This document shows positions 39,332-48,739 of a stretch of 64,000 nucleotides of DNA, in pieces. This stretch comes from Calditrichia bacterium (GTDB lineage: Bacteria; Calditrichota; Calditrichia; RBG-13-44-9; J075), in NCBI GenBank assembly GCA_028284445.1, contig JANQRS010000006.1:248001-312000 (forward strand), given 5' to 3'. The translations under genes and the position numbers were made by a program. How positions within the stretch are numbered: the first letter of the stretch is position 1; every line of letters begins with the position of its first letter. The notes beneath the pieces are model-generated. The model was not told the DNA's origin. It saw only the letters and a list, made by a program, of their open reading frames with translations, and ran no database searches.

Positions 39332-39880
39332 ATGAAAGCATTTATCGTGTTGGGATTGGCTTTGCTGGCCAGCCTTATTTTGGTCGGAAGCTTATACAGC
39401 CCAATGGAATCTCAGAAGAAACCGAAAAAAGAAAGTGTCGAAACCATTCGCGCGAAATCAGCTGCCGAAATTGACTTCACCTTAAAGGATATGGCTGGCA
39501 ATGACCTCACCTTATCCGATCTGACCGCCGCAAACAAAACTGTACTGATTAATTTCTGGGCACACTGGTGTCCACCATGTATCGCTGAACTGCCCGAATT
39601 GATCGAGCTGCGCGAAAAGTACAAGGATCAGGGCTTCGAAATTCTTGGCATTGTATCACCGGCCAGGATGAACAAAGATGCAATTCGCAAGATTAGCGCA
39701 GAAGCAGGTATTCCCTATCCGGTTTTATGGGGAGACTTCCGAACCATCGCGAAGTTCGGTAATTTTGGAGTACTGCCGACATCATTTGTTATCGATCGCA
39801 ACGGAAAAATCGTGGACAAAAAAGGCGGTAAAGGAACTTTGGAAGAATTTGAGGCCATGATTAAACCGCATTTACCGTAA
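39332..39880 (+). CDS. TlpA/ResA-like membrane-anchored thioredoxin
   Basis: 182 residues. A single N-terminal hydrophobic segment (FIVLGLALLASLILVGSLY) anchors the protein, with the thioredoxin fold outside. The active site is WAHWCPPC, the CPPC type usual for TlpA and ResA. FTLKDMAGNDLTLSDL and GVLPTSFVIDRNGKIV are typical flanks. Such proteins reduce disulfides in exported proteins, for instance for cytochrome maturation. No cytochrome genes are adjacent. A family D repeat follows its stop and overlaps the space before the next gene. Confidence 0.93.
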   Translation: MKAFIVLGLALLASLILVGSLYSPMESQKKPKKESVETIRAKSAAEIDFTLKDMAGNDLTLSDLTAANKTVLINFWAHWCPPCIAELPELIELREKYKDQGFEILGIVSPARMNKDAIRKISAEAGIPYPVLWGDFRTIAKFGNFGVLPTSFVIDRNGKIVDKKGGKGTLEEFEAMIKPHLP

Positions 39881-39883
39881 ATC

Positions 39884-39942
39884 CCAAATTCCAACAGGAA
39901 AAATTCCAAATTTAGAATTTGGTTTTTGGGGATTTGGAATTT
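39884..39942. repeat. Family D inverted repeat, copy 2
   Basis: CCAAATTCCAACAGG followed by AAATTCCAAA (39884-39910), with a TTTGGAATTT arm near 39933-39942. It fills the gap between the tlpA-like and deacetylase genes, ending eight bases before the ATG at 39950. Confidence 0.7.
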
Positions 39943-39949
39943 AATAATT

Positions 39950-40861
39950 ATGAGCCTCCCCATCGTCTATCACCCGGATTACGTTACGCCCTTACCTGAA
40001 GGCCATCGCTTCCCGATGCCGAAATTCAAGACAGTTTACGATATCTTACTCGCCGACGGCGTAGTAGATTCTTCGTCTGTTTTTCAGCCGGAGATTGCCG
40101 CCATGGCATTATTACAAAGCGTGCATTCCCCTGAATACAGCAACGCCTTCTGCAACGGGCAACTCGATCGTTCTGCGCAGCGCAGGATCGGATTCCCCTG
40201 GAGCGAAGGACTGGTAAAAAGAACTCGCACCGCGGTCGGAGGCACACTCTTGACTGCCCGGCTGGCGCTGAAATATGGTATCGCTTGCAATACTGCCGGC
40301 GGTACTCACCATGCGTTTCCCGATTTCGGCTCCGGCTTTTGTATTTTTAATGATCTGGCAGTTGCAGCACGCATTTTGGTGGATGAGGGAATTGTCGGCA
40401 AAATTCTGATTGTAGATTTGGACGTGCACCAGGGAGATGGATCGGCTTACATTTTTCGCGATGACGAGCGCGTATTTACCTTTTCTATGCACTGCGGAGA
40501 AAATTTCCCCTTCAAGAAGCAAGAAAGTGATTTGGATGTGGCACTACCTTCCGGCATGACCGATGCCGAATATCTCACCTCCCTCGAAGCCCACTTCCCG
40601 GACTTACTGTCGTCCGTCAACCCGGATTTGGTTCTATACGATGCCGGGGTAGATCCACATAAGGATGATCAATTGGGCAAATTGGCGCTGAGCGACGAGG
40701 GACTGTGGCAGCGTGATGAGATCGTGCTGGGGCGCTGCATTGCGAACGGCTTTCCGATAGCAACGGTCATTGGCGGGGGTTACAGCAAGAACATCGAGGA
40801 ACTCGCGCGACGGCATACGATTACCCATCGGGTGGGAGCAGAGCTATATCGAAGGTTGTAG
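39950..40861 (+). CDS. Histone deacetylase-family (AcuC-like) hydrolase
   Basis: 303 residues from ATG 39950, right after the family D repeat, with no clear ribosome site. The arginase-deacetylase fold shows its metal and catalytic motifs: GGTHHAFPDFGSGFCIFND, read in parts, with the His-His pair; DLDVHQGDGSA; and YDAGVDPHKDD. Such enzymes remove acetyl or other acyl groups from lysine, polyamines or small amides with zinc. The bacterial relatives have varied substrates. It is transcribed with the thioredoxin gene or alone. A family B palindrome separates it from convergent hutI. Confidence 0.92.
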   Translation: MSLPIVYHPDYVTPLPEGHRFPMPKFKTVYDILLADGVVDSSSVFQPEIAAMALLQSVHSPEYSNAFCNGQLDRSAQRRIGFPWSEGLVKRTRTAVGGTLLTARLALKYGIACNTAGGTHHAFPDFGSGFCIFNDLAVAARILVDEGIVGKILIVDLDVHQGDGSAYIFRDDERVFTFSMHCGENFPFKKQESDLDVALPSGMTDAEYLTSLEAHFPDLLSSVNPDLVLYDAGVDPHKDDQLGKLALSDEGLWQRDEIVLGRCIANGFPIATVIGGGYSKNIEELARRHTITHRVGAELYRRL

Positions 40862-40891
40862 GTATTTGAAGTATTGTGAAGTAGCGAAAAG

Positions 40892-40935
40892 AGTCCCCCC
40901 TCTATCTCCCCCCGGGGGGAGATAGAGGGGGGACT
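40892..40935. repeat. Family B palindrome, copy 2
   Basis: AGTCCCCCC...GGGGGGACT with arm core TCTATCT and its complement AGATAGA. It stands between the convergent deacetylase and hutI genes and could stop transcription from both sides. It differs from copy 1 at 18342 by paired changes. Confidence 0.9.
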
Positions 40936-40966
40936 TTCGCATAACAAAACTACGCTAGACCAATTG

Positions 40967-42187
40967 TCACTTCAGCACCCGCCCATGACGAATCACCTTT
41001 CGCACATGATTGATGCCATAATGATAGGGCAAATACTTGTAATTGGGAATATCGAACAAAGTAATGTCAGCCTTCTTACCAACTTCAATTGAACCGTATT
41101 CCCCATCAACGCCAATGGCTTTTGCGCTATGCAGGGTCGATGCGTAAATCACTTCGGCTGGAGACATCTTCATCTGAACCGCAGCGATGGTCTGAATCAG
41201 GTGCATGTTTTGAGTCATGCAGCTGCCGGGATTAAAATCTGTGGCCAGGGCAACCGGCAATCCTGCCGCAATCATTTTCCGGGCAGGGGCGTAAGAGGGC
41301 TTACCAAGATAGAAGGCTGTGCCAGGTAAAAGCACCGGCGATACGGCAGCGTCTTTCATAGCCGAAATCCCCTCATCGGAAATCTGCAAAAGGTGATCTG
41401 CAGAAATAGCCCCCACTTTTGCGGCCAGTTCCGCACCGCCGGTATAGTTTAGCTCATCAGCGTGTAATTTTGGACGAAGACCGTGATCCAGTCCGGCACG
41501 CAGAATGCGCTCACTTTCCTCAACCGTAAATACATTCTTCTCACAGAAAACGTCGCAAAAGACAGCCAGCTTCTCTTCAGCGATTTGTGGAATCATCTCC
41601 TTTATCAACAACTCGATATAAACTTCGCGGCGATCGCGGTATTCATCCGGCACCTCATGTGCACCAAGAAAGGTCGGCACAATGGTAATGGGGAGAAGTT
41701 TGGCAACTTTCTTCAGGATGCGCAGGCTACGTAATTCGCCTTCGAGGGTGAGGGCATAGCCGCTCTTTGCTTCAATGGTTGTGGTACCATATTCGAGAAA
41801 GGTCGAAATGCGCCTGTAGGCAAGTTCCGCCAGTTCTTCGTAAGAAGCCTCGCCAAAACTGCGGGCGCTATTGCGGATGCCACCACCGGCAGCAGCAATT
41901 TCCTCGTAGGACTTGCCGGCCGAGCGCATCTCAAATTCCAGTTCGCGGGTTTTGTAGAACACCGGATGAGTATGCGGATCAACATATCCGGGAAATGCCC
42001 AGCAATTTTCTCCGTCAATCCTGACAGCATCGGGATATCGCCGCTTGAGCGCATCCGGCGGGCCTATTTCCTTTATAATATGGCCTTCGAAGGCCAGTGC
42101 TACACTTTCCTGTATCAGTAGTTCCCACATAGGAAGGTTTGCCGCGGGTGTTACAATTCCGCGAATGTTATCCAGGATTTTGATCAT
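40967..42187 (-). CDS. hutI: Imidazolonepropionase
   Basis: 406 residues, normal length, from ATG 42187. The enzyme opens 4-imidazolone-5-propanoate to formiminoglutamate, the third step of histidine breakdown. The amidohydrolase metal site DPHTHPVF is present, as are EAKSGYALTLEGELR, FLGAHEVP, DVFCEKNVF, HADELNYTGG and ALATDFNPGS. Other hut genes are absent here, so the pathway must be completed elsewhere. The upstream gap contains the terminator of the EF-G gene, so hutI is probably transcribed separately. Confidence 0.96.
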   Translation of the reverse strand: MIKILDNIRGIVTPAANLPMWELLIQESVALAFEGHIIKEIGPPDALKRRYPDAVRIDGENCWAFPGYVDPHTHPVFYKTRELEFEMRSAGKSYEEIAAAGGGIRNSARSFGEASYEELAELAYRRISTFLEYGTTTIEAKSGYALTLEGELRSLRILKKVAKLLPITIVPTFLGAHEVPDEYRDRREVYIELLIKEMIPQIAEEKLAVFCDVFCEKNVFTVEESERILRAGLDHGLRPKLHADELNYTGGAELAAKVGAISADHLLQISDEGISAMKDAAVSPVLLPGTAFYLGKPSYAPARKMIAAGLPVALATDFNPGSCMTQNMHLIQTIAAVQMKMSPAEVIYASTLHSAKAIGVDGEYGSIEVGKKADITLFDIPNYKYLPYHYGINHVRKVIRHGRVLK

Positions 42188-42273
42188 TTTCGCCTACCTT
42201 GTTTGATGTCGCTCGAATATAAAAAAAATCGCAGGAGAAGCCTAGTGGGAAGATGTTCAGATCCGCCCTCCAA

Positions 42274-42300
42274 CAAAAAAGGCCGCCCAATGGACAGCCT
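42274..42300 (-). terminator. Rho-independent terminator of the EF-G gene
   Basis: On the minus strand AGGCTGTCC pairs with GGGCGGCCT (two G-U pairs) across ATT, followed by a T run. It lies 38 bases past the EF-G stop. Confidence 0.75.
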
Positions 42301-42337
42301 CTTTTGAAATACAAAATTTGACGCAAAGCGAAACAGC

Positions 42338-44407
42338 TTATTCTTCTTCAGCGTGCTCAGTCGCATCAATCACCTTCTGTGCAGCATCCGAGGGCATTTC
42401 TTCATAATGGGAAAATTCCAGCGTGAATAGCCCTTGCCCCTGGGTCATCGAGCGCAGCGAGGTGGTATATTTGTGAAGTTCCGCAAGCGGTACCTTCGCG
42501 TTAATCACCTGGAAGCGGCCGTCGGAATCCATACCGGCAATCTTACCGCGACGACTGGAAATATCACCCATAACATCACCCATGTAATCTTCCGGCACCT
42601 TCACCTGGATCTGATAAATCGGCTCCAGCAATACCGGGCTGGCTTCCAGGAAGGCCTTCTTCAGGCCCATTTTCGCAGCCATCTTAAAGGAATTTTCTGA
42701 AGAATCCACATTATGGTAAGATCCATAAAATACAGTGATGCGAATATCAACGACCTGGCAGTTTGCCAGAAATCCCTGATCACAGGCTTCGCGAGCACCT
42801 TTTTCAACGGCCGGGATAAACTTCCCGGGAATCACACCACCGGTAATGGCGTCGACAAATTCGATGCCTTCGCCGCGCGGCAGCGGTTCGATCCGCAAGT
42901 GAGCATCCCCGTACTGGCCACGACCACCGGTTTGTTTCTTGTATTTGCCCTGGGCTTCGGCCTTCTTCCGAATCGTTTCGCGATAAGGAATGCGTGGTTC
43001 ACCGACTTCCACCTCTACACCGAAACGTTCTTTCAATTGCTTGAAGATGATGTCCAGGTGAAGCTCTCCCTGACCGGAGGCAATTGTCTGCTTCAATTCA
43101 CCGTCGAAGCGGACTACGAAGGTCGGATCTTCTTCGTGCAAGGTATTCATGCCAGCACCCAGCTTATCTTCATCACCCTTGGTCTTTGGCTCAACCGCCA
43201 GGTTAATCAGCGGTAAGGGGAAGTCGATCGGATCACACTTGAATTCATTGCCCTTGGTGGTAAGTGTATCACCGGTATGCGTTGATTTCAGCTTCACGAG
43301 AGCACCAATGTCGCCGGCATGGAGGGCATCAACCGACTTGCGCTCTTTGCCATTCAAGGCATACATTTGACCAATCCGCTCTGACTTACCCTGGGTAACA
43401 TTAATTGCTTCTGCGCCACCGCTGAGCTTTCCGGAAAACACCCGCACATAACTCATCTCGCCAACATGTGCTTCGGAGACGGTTTTGAAAACCAGGGCCG
43501 CCAGGTTATCGCTGTCACTCGGCTTGCGCTCTTCACCAGCTTCATTGGTAATCGCAGGCATCTCACTGGGAGCAGGCAGATAGTCGACGATAAAATCAGC
43601 AATGCTTCGCGCCCCAATATTGGAGGTAGCTGCAGCACAGCAAATCGGCACAATCGTCTGTTCCCGAATCGCCTTCTTGAACCCGCTGAGAATTTCTTCT
43701 TCGCTCAATTCGCCGGCATCGAAGAATTTCTCCAGTAAATCATCATCACTCTCGGCAACGGCTTCCATCAGGTTATTGCGGAGTTCGTCGACTTTTGCGA
43801 CAGCTTCGCCGGGGATGTCTTCTTCCGTCACTTTGCCGCTACCATCCTGGGCGTAGGTATACATTTTCTTTTGGAGGATGTCTACAACGCTTTTAAAACC
43901 GGGCCCGGATTGCAAAGGAATCTGGGCTACGATAAGCTTCTTGCCAAAACGCTCTCGCAGTTCATTATAGATATTTTCAAAACTGACATTTTCCCGATCA
44001 AGCAGGTTGACGACGTAAAAGCGGGGCATATTGTATTTGTCGGCGAGTTGTCGAACCCGCTCGGTTCCAACTTCAACGCCGGCAGCAGCGGATACCACGA
44101 TCATCATGGTATCGGCCGCACGCATACCACTCACTACATCACCATAAAAATCACTGAAACCGGGTGTGTCAATCATATTGATTTTCGCGCCATTCCATTC
44201 ACCATGGGTCAGAGATGCGCTGATTGACACCTGTCTTTCAATTTCATATTCGGTATAATCCGACACGGTATTTCCCTGATCAACTTTACCGAGTCGGCTA
44301 ATTTCACCCATGGTGAAAAGTAACGATTCGATAAGCGAGGTTTTGCCGGACCCACTATGTCCGCCAAGGGCAATGTTGCGAATATGCTCACCGGTGTATG
44401 TTTTCAA
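42338..44407 (-). CDS. Elongation factor G-like GTPase (EF-G2 type)
   Basis: 689 residues from TTG 44407, with AGGAGG six bases upstream. Domain order matches EF-G: G1 GGHSGSGKTS, G3 DTPGFSDF, a G' region, domain II, then domains III-V with GDVMGDISSRRGKIAGM and HKYTTSLRSMTQGQG. The switch I segment ERQVSIS, instead of RGITI, and the absence of the long canonical insert put it in the EF-G2 (second EF-G) group, whose role in translocation is limited or unclear. The G4 motif is NLLD where nearly all translational GTPases have NKxD. A canonical fusA must lie elsewhere. Confidence 0.93.
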   Translation of the reverse strand: MKTYTGEHIRNIALGGHSGSGKTSLIESLLFTMGEISRLGKVDQGNTVSDYTEYEIERQVSISASLTHGEWNGAKINMIDTPGFSDFYGDVVSGMRAADTMMIVVSAAAGVEVGTERVRQLADKYNMPRFYVVNLLDRENVSFENIYNELRERFGKKLIVAQIPLQSGPGFKSVVDILQKKMYTYAQDGSGKVTEEDIPGEAVAKVDELRNNLMEAVAESDDDLLEKFFDAGELSEEEILSGFKKAIREQTIVPICCAAATSNIGARSIADFIVDYLPAPSEMPAITNEAGEERKPSDSDNLAALVFKTVSEAHVGEMSYVRVFSGKLSGGAEAINVTQGKSERIGQMYALNGKERKSVDALHAGDIGALVKLKSTHTGDTLTTKGNEFKCDPIDFPLPLINLAVEPKTKGDEDKLGAGMNTLHEEDPTFVVRFDGELKQTIASGQGELHLDIIFKQLKERFGVEVEVGEPRIPYRETIRKKAEAQGKYKKQTGGRGQYGDAHLRIEPLPRGEGIEFVDAITGGVIPGKFIPAVEKGAREACDQGFLANCQVVDIRITVFYGSYHNVDSSENSFKMAAKMGLKKAFLEASPVLLEPIYQIQVKVPEDYMGDVMGDISSRRGKIAGMDSDGRFQVINAKVPLAELHKYTTSLRSMTQGQGLFTLEFSHYEEMPSDAAQKVIDATEHAEEE

Positions 44408-44641
44408 AGTGTACCTCCTGAAAAATTAGGTCAGATATGATAAAGACGAGTCAGCGCCGGGGTGGCGTGCACATCATCAATTAGTTTCCAGGTCAGCCCC
44501 ACCGCGTTGCAAGGTAGGAAATGAAACGAACCGCCATGAAAGTTCGTGCCTTTCGGCATGTACAAATGGTGTAGAAGGTATTGCGAATAGATTGCAAATA
44601 TAAGGACAGGCAGCTTGATCTGTCAAGGAGTTTGTACCCAT

Positions 44642-45286
44642 CTAACGGCTCAACTGCGCCAGTGCCTCCAAGACCTCTTCCCGTGGGAGATTTCCCGCCC
44701 TCAAGGCCGCATCATCTTTTTCCAGCAGCCTGCGACAAAAGGCAATCCCGGCTTCCCGAATCCCGTCAACACCTGCTTCAACCAGAAAGAACAAGTGATT
44801 TTCAGCCTGGGCATAGTGTTCCATGCTTTCCAGGAATTGGAAGAGTTGCAGATGTCGCGCTTCGGTGAAATCCTCACCCTTTAACTTGCCAGTCAGGAAG
44901 TTCACTTTATCCAGGTAGACATCCGCATCATTCTTCGGCAATAGCAGCAATGCTTCAAGGAAATAGCTCAGGGAGCGGTCATATGAATTCCAGGCAATAT
45001 CCTTATCACCGAGCGCTTCTGACATTTCGCCATCTTCCTTGAGAATTTCAGCCAGAATCAGGCATTTGCCAATATCAAGCCGGCCCGCTGTTTCCAGCAG
45101 GGCGATGCCGTTGGCCGCCGGTATTCTCCGCAGCATATCGAGATCAAATCCCGTTAGACGACGCGATGATTGCCGTAGATATTGTATGGCAGCATCGTAT
45201 TGTTTGAGTTTTTTCAGGCCGGCAACATGGAGCAGCACAGCAACCATCTGCTCAATTTGGCGCATCATATAATCCTGGCGAAGCAT
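44642..45286 (-). CDS. DUF6483-like helical protein
   Basis: 214 residues from ATG 45286, with AAGGGA upstream. It opens RQDYMMRQIEQMVAVLLH and continues as an all-helical, TPR-like protein (LKQYDAAIQYLRQS, NSYDRSLSYFLEALLLL, LLEKDDAALRAGNLPREEVL). This layout fits my memory of the DUF6483 family in Firmicutes and relatives, but no search could be run. No signal or membrane segment is seen; it is cytoplasmic. The role is unknown. It is monocistronic, with a 314-base gap to the divergent efflux operon. Confidence 0.72.
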   Translation of the reverse strand: MLRQDYMMRQIEQMVAVLLHVAGLKKLKQYDAAIQYLRQSSRRLTGFDLDMLRRIPAANGIALLETAGRLDIGKCLILAEILKEDGEMSEALGDKDIAWNSYDRSLSYFLEALLLLPKNDADVYLDKVNFLTGKLKGEDFTEARHLQLFQFLESMEHYAQAENHLFFLVEAGVDGIREAGIAFCRRLLEKDDAALRAGNLPREEVLEALAQLSR

Positions 45287-45600
45287 CAATATTCCCTTTT
45301 TTCTGCAACAAAACCGCTCATTTCCCGGTAGAATTAAATGTAAGCAATTTCACAAATTGGCATTGCGGAATCAACTGATTCAACAATTTGCAAAAAGTTT
45401 GTAAACCTTTCCCCTTGTGAGGGGGTCTTATTTACAGGATAGCGACTCAAGATTTTCGACCTGGCGATGTGAGCTTACCGGATACTCATCATTGAAACAC
45501 CTATCGCTTTCTCGAATTTCTTTCCGAAAACAACGACAATTCATCAATGTAAGGTAGCGGCGGATAACCGCTTCCCCTAAATCAGATCAAGGGGACTAAA
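45287..45600. other. Divergent gap, no gene seen
   Basis: Contains promoters for the two divergent genes, presumably, but no strong consensus box stands out. A short CCCCT...AGGGG stem is at 45411-45424, and AAGGGG before 45601 is the ribosome site of the next gene. Confidence 0.5.
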
Positions 45601-45810
45601 ATGCAAAAGCTTAATGGAATTCTGATGGTCATCTTTTCCGGGATCATCGGCTTGTCAATCCTATCAAATCTACCGCAGATCGTCGACAAGATAACCACTT
45701 CATCAGCCTCAATGGAAAGCAATATGGGGTACCTGTTTGTTCAGGGTGGCTTGGCGCTGGCAGTTTTCGTACTTTTTAAATTTGGTATGAAATTCGCAAA
45801 AAAGAGCTAA
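45601..45810 (+). CDS. Small two-helix membrane protein heading the efflux operon
   Basis: 69 residues, with an AAGGGG ribosome site. Two hydrophobic segments are clear (GILMVIFSGIIGLSILSNL and YLFVQGGLALAVFVLFKFG), with a polar stretch of Ser and Thr between and a basic end, KFAKKS. Both ends probably face the cytoplasm. It stands 31 bases before the adaptor gene on the same strand, so it is likely part of the same transcript. It may be an accessory subunit of the transporter, but there is no homology I can name. Confidence 0.72.
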   Translation: MQKLNGILMVIFSGIIGLSILSNLPQIVDKITTSSASMESNMGYLFVQGGLALAVFVLFKFGMKFAKKS

Positions 45811-45841
45811 ATTGCCTTGGGCGTAAAACAGGGGGGAGAGT

Positions 45842-47122
45842 ATGGACAAAACGAAGTTGCTTTGGGGCGCCGGATTGATGTTTCTGGCGCTTTTTGTTTG
45901 GTTTTTTTCCGGTTCATCTGACAATGAAAATCGTGACATCATCGTTTCGCCAGAACGGGGAGAATTCAACGTAACGGTTACCTCTACCGGTGAATTACGT
46001 GCAAAAAACTCGACCAAAATACAGGGACCGCTCAGCGCCCGCCGCGCCGGAATCTGGCAGCTGAAAATTTCCAAACTGGTTCCGGAAGGCACGCTTGTCA
46101 AAACCGGTGAGTTTGTTGCAGAACTGGATAAGGCGGAAATTAGTGACAAGATCAATGTTGCCGATGCTGAGCTCCAAAAATCCCAATCTGAATACACCCG
46201 CACAAAATTAGACACAGCACTCACTCTCTCCGAAGCCCGCGATCAACTGATCAATCTTCGCTATGGCATGGAAGAGATGAAGCTGAAGATGGAAGAATCC
46301 AGTTTCGAAGCGCCGTCGGTAAGGCGCCAGGCGGAAATCGACTACGAACGTTCGATCAGAACCTACGAACAGGCCAAGAAAAATTACGTCACCAAGGAGC
46401 AGCAAAGCATCGCGGAAATGCAGGGAGTAGCTGCCGATCTACGGCAGAAGCAGCAACGTCTGGAAGTACTAAAGGAAACTATGCAGCAATTCACTGTGCT
46501 TGCACCATCTGACGGCATGGTCATTTATGCCAAGGAATGGGGCGGGCAGAAAAAGATTGTTGGGTCTTCCGTTAGTAGCTGGAACCCGGTGGTCGCCACA
46601 TTGCCGGATCTGTCCCGCATGGAATCGATTACTTATATCAACGAGGTTGATATCCAAAAGATTTCGGTCGGGCAGAGTGTGCAAATTGGCCTGGATGCCG
46701 ATCCTGATCGAAAACTCACCGGCGAAATCACCGAAGTGGCCAACATCGGTGAACAACGCCCCAACTCCGATTCAAAAGTATTTGAAGTATTAATCGTTGT
46801 GAACGAGACCGATTCAACGCTGCGTCCGGCAATGACGACCAGCAACGAAATTCTCACCGCCACAATCGATAACGCCTTATATATTCCCCTGGAATGCCTG
46901 CATACCAAAGATGAAATTACTTTCGTCTATAAGAAGAACGGATTTAGCGCGGTTCGTCAGGAAGTGAATATCGGCATGCTAAATGAAAATGAAGCAACGA
47001 TCCTGGCTGGCCTGAATGAGGGTGACAAAGTGTACTTATCTACGCCAAAAGATGGTGAATCGTTGAGCCTGGAAAGACTGGAAAAAACAGAATCGGAAGA
47101 ACAGACAATATCTGCTCGCTGA
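45842..47122 (+). CDS. Periplasmic adaptor subunit of tripartite efflux (HlyD/MacA-like)
   Basis: 426 residues, with GGGGGAGAG upstream. One N-terminal membrane helix anchors a periplasmic protein. A first lipoyl half is seen around GEFNVTVTSTGELRAKN, a long coiled-coil hairpin at about 95-215 (LEVLKETMQQF), and a second lipoyl half with VLAPSDGMVIYAKEW. A beta-barrel domain follows (DIQKISVGQSVQIGLDADPD). The end contains ILAGLNEGDKVYLS, typical of membrane-proximal domains. It would bridge the permease and TolC. The three genes together form an efflux or export system. Confidence 0.92.
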   Translation: MDKTKLLWGAGLMFLALFVWFFSGSSDNENRDIIVSPERGEFNVTVTSTGELRAKNSTKIQGPLSARRAGIWQLKISKLVPEGTLVKTGEFVAELDKAEISDKINVADAELQKSQSEYTRTKLDTALTLSEARDQLINLRYGMEEMKLKMEESSFEAPSVRRQAEIDYERSIRTYEQAKKNYVTKEQQSIAEMQGVAADLRQKQQRLEVLKETMQQFTVLAPSDGMVIYAKEWGGQKKIVGSSVSSWNPVVATLPDLSRMESITYINEVDIQKISVGQSVQIGLDADPDRKLTGEITEVANIGEQRPNSDSKVFEVLIVVNETDSTLRPAMTTSNEILTATIDNALYIPLECLHTKDEITFVYKKNGFSAVRQEVNIGMLNENEATILAGLNEGDKVYLSTPKDGESLSLERLEKTESEEQTISAR

Positions 47123-47137
47123 CACTGCGGAGTGATC

Positions 47138-48481
47138 TTGACAGACCTGGCAAAAATCAAATACAATCTACGCATCGCGATTGAAGCGATTTTTCAAAAT
47201 CGCATTCGCGCCCTTCTCACCTCCCTGGGCATTGTTTTCGGGGTGGCATCGGTGATATCCATGCTGGCAGTCGGCAGTGGCGCCCAGCAGGAAATTCTGG
47301 AGCAGATGAAGCTCCTCGGCACAAACAACATCATTATTAAGCCGATTATCGAGCAGGAAGAAGGAAAAGTTGACGAAGACGGTGAGGCTGAAGAGAAGCA
47401 GCGCTTCTCACCGGGCTTAACCATGGCAGACGCCAAAAGCATTCGTGAAATTATACCGGCGATAGAGTATACCAGCCCGGAAATTGTCCAGGAAACCATC
47501 GCGATTCAATCGGGTCTGCGGCGGAGTATCAAACTTGTCGGGGTCACACCTGCCTATTTTACGGCATCTGAATTTGACGTCGCTGCCGGAAATTTCATCG
47601 CTCAACAACACATCGACAATTCTGCACCGGTTTGCGTGATTGGCGCCGGAGTGAAAACAAAATTCTTCCCGCAGAGCGATCCCATCGGCAACAAAATCAA
47701 ATGTGGAAAGCTTTGGCTGACCGTCATAGGCGTTCTGGAAGAACGGCGCATCTCTGAGCAAAGCATCGAACATCTGGGGATCCGCGATTATAACCTGGAC
47801 GTGTACACACCGCTGACCACCATGCTACTGCGTTATAAAAATCGCGCACTGGTCACCGGAGAAGATATCAAGGCGGCGAACCGCAGGAACAATGATGATG
47901 ACGACGATCTAATCGTGGCGGCACATAACTACCACCAGTTGGATCGTTTGGTTGTACGGGTTAAGGATTCCAATCAAATCAACCAGGTAGCGGAAGTGCT
48001 CGGCCGCATGATGGAACGGCGTCACCACAATGTTGTAGATTTCGAAATCGTTGTCCCGGAATTGCTACTTGCCCAGGAGCAGCGCACCCGCACCATCTTT
48101 AACATCGTCCTTGGTGCCATCGCATCCATTTCCTTGATCGTTGGGGGCATTGGAATCATGAATATCATGCTGGCATCGGTTATGGAACGCATACGGGAAA
48201 TCGGCATTCGCCTGGCTGTTGGCGCCACCCCGACAGATATCGTATTGCAATTCATCAGTGAAGCCGTATCGATCAGCCTGACTGGCGGTATTGCCGGCAT
48301 TCTTCTGGGCATTCTCATCAGCTATATCATTGAAACCAGTACCGGCATTCTAACCATTGTGTCACCACTATCTGTCTTCATTTCATTCCTGGTGGCTGTG
48401 TCGGTTGGATTGATTTTCGGCATTGTTCCGGCGCGGCGTGCCGCCGCACAGGATCCGGTAGTATCCTTGCGATATGAGTAA
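47138..48481 (+). CDS. MacB-like FtsX-type permease without ATPase domain
   Basis: 447 residues. TTG 47138 fits the GGAG five bases before it; GTG 47132 is alternative. The N-terminal helix (ALLTSLGIVFGVASVISML) is followed by a periplasmic domain with GAGVKTKFFPQSDPIGNKIK, in parts, and then three helices with GIGIMNIMLASVMERIREIG, the MacB/LolCE signature. Full MacB has a nucleotide-binding domain fused in front; it is missing here. No ATPase gene occurs in the window. The permease may pair with an ATPase encoded elsewhere, or work passively as part of a signalling or lipid-handling complex. Confidence 0.9.
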   Translation: MTDLAKIKYNLRIAIEAIFQNRIRALLTSLGIVFGVASVISMLAVGSGAQQEILEQMKLLGTNNIIIKPIIEQEEGKVDEDGEAEEKQRFSPGLTMADAKSIREIIPAIEYTSPEIVQETIAIQSGLRRSIKLVGVTPAYFTASEFDVAAGNFIAQQHIDNSAPVCVIGAGVKTKFFPQSDPIGNKIKCGKLWLTVIGVLEERRISEQSIEHLGIRDYNLDVYTPLTTMLLRYKNRALVTGEDIKAANRRNNDDDDDLIVAAHNYHQLDRLVVRVKDSNQINQVAEVLGRMMERRHHNVVDFEIVVPELLLAQEQRTRTIFNIVLGAIASISLIVGGIGIMNIMLASVMERIREIGIRLAVGATPTDIVLQFISEAVSISLTGGIAGILLGILISYIIETSTGILTIVSPLSVFISFLVAVSVGLIFGIVPARRAAAQDPVVSLRYE

Positions 48482-48513
48482 CAATGCGAAGTCCATGCTA
48501 CAAACGTATAACT

Positions 48514-48658
48514 AAAACCCTTTAACACAGATCTTCACGGATAAATGGCGAGCAAAAAGACCCAAAATAGGCGATTGGATTATCTTTTTAATTCTTACAA
48601 CCTGTTTTCCATCTGCTTTATCGGTGAAAATCCGTGTGCATCCGTGTCGAAAGGTTTT
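48514..48658. repeat. Long-loop inverted repeat
   Basis: The arm at 48514-48542 (AAAACCCTTTAACACAG, then CACGGAT) matches the reverse complement of 48630-48658 with a few differences. The 85-base centre is AT-rich. It lies between the permease and tolC genes, whose transcript it would fold or end. Confidence 0.65.
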
Positions 48659-48739
48659 GGGCGTTTAATTGTAATTTTTGCACTTAATTGGCATTAACAC
48701 CTGCGAGTTTTGACATCAACGCAGATTATCGGAGCGAGT

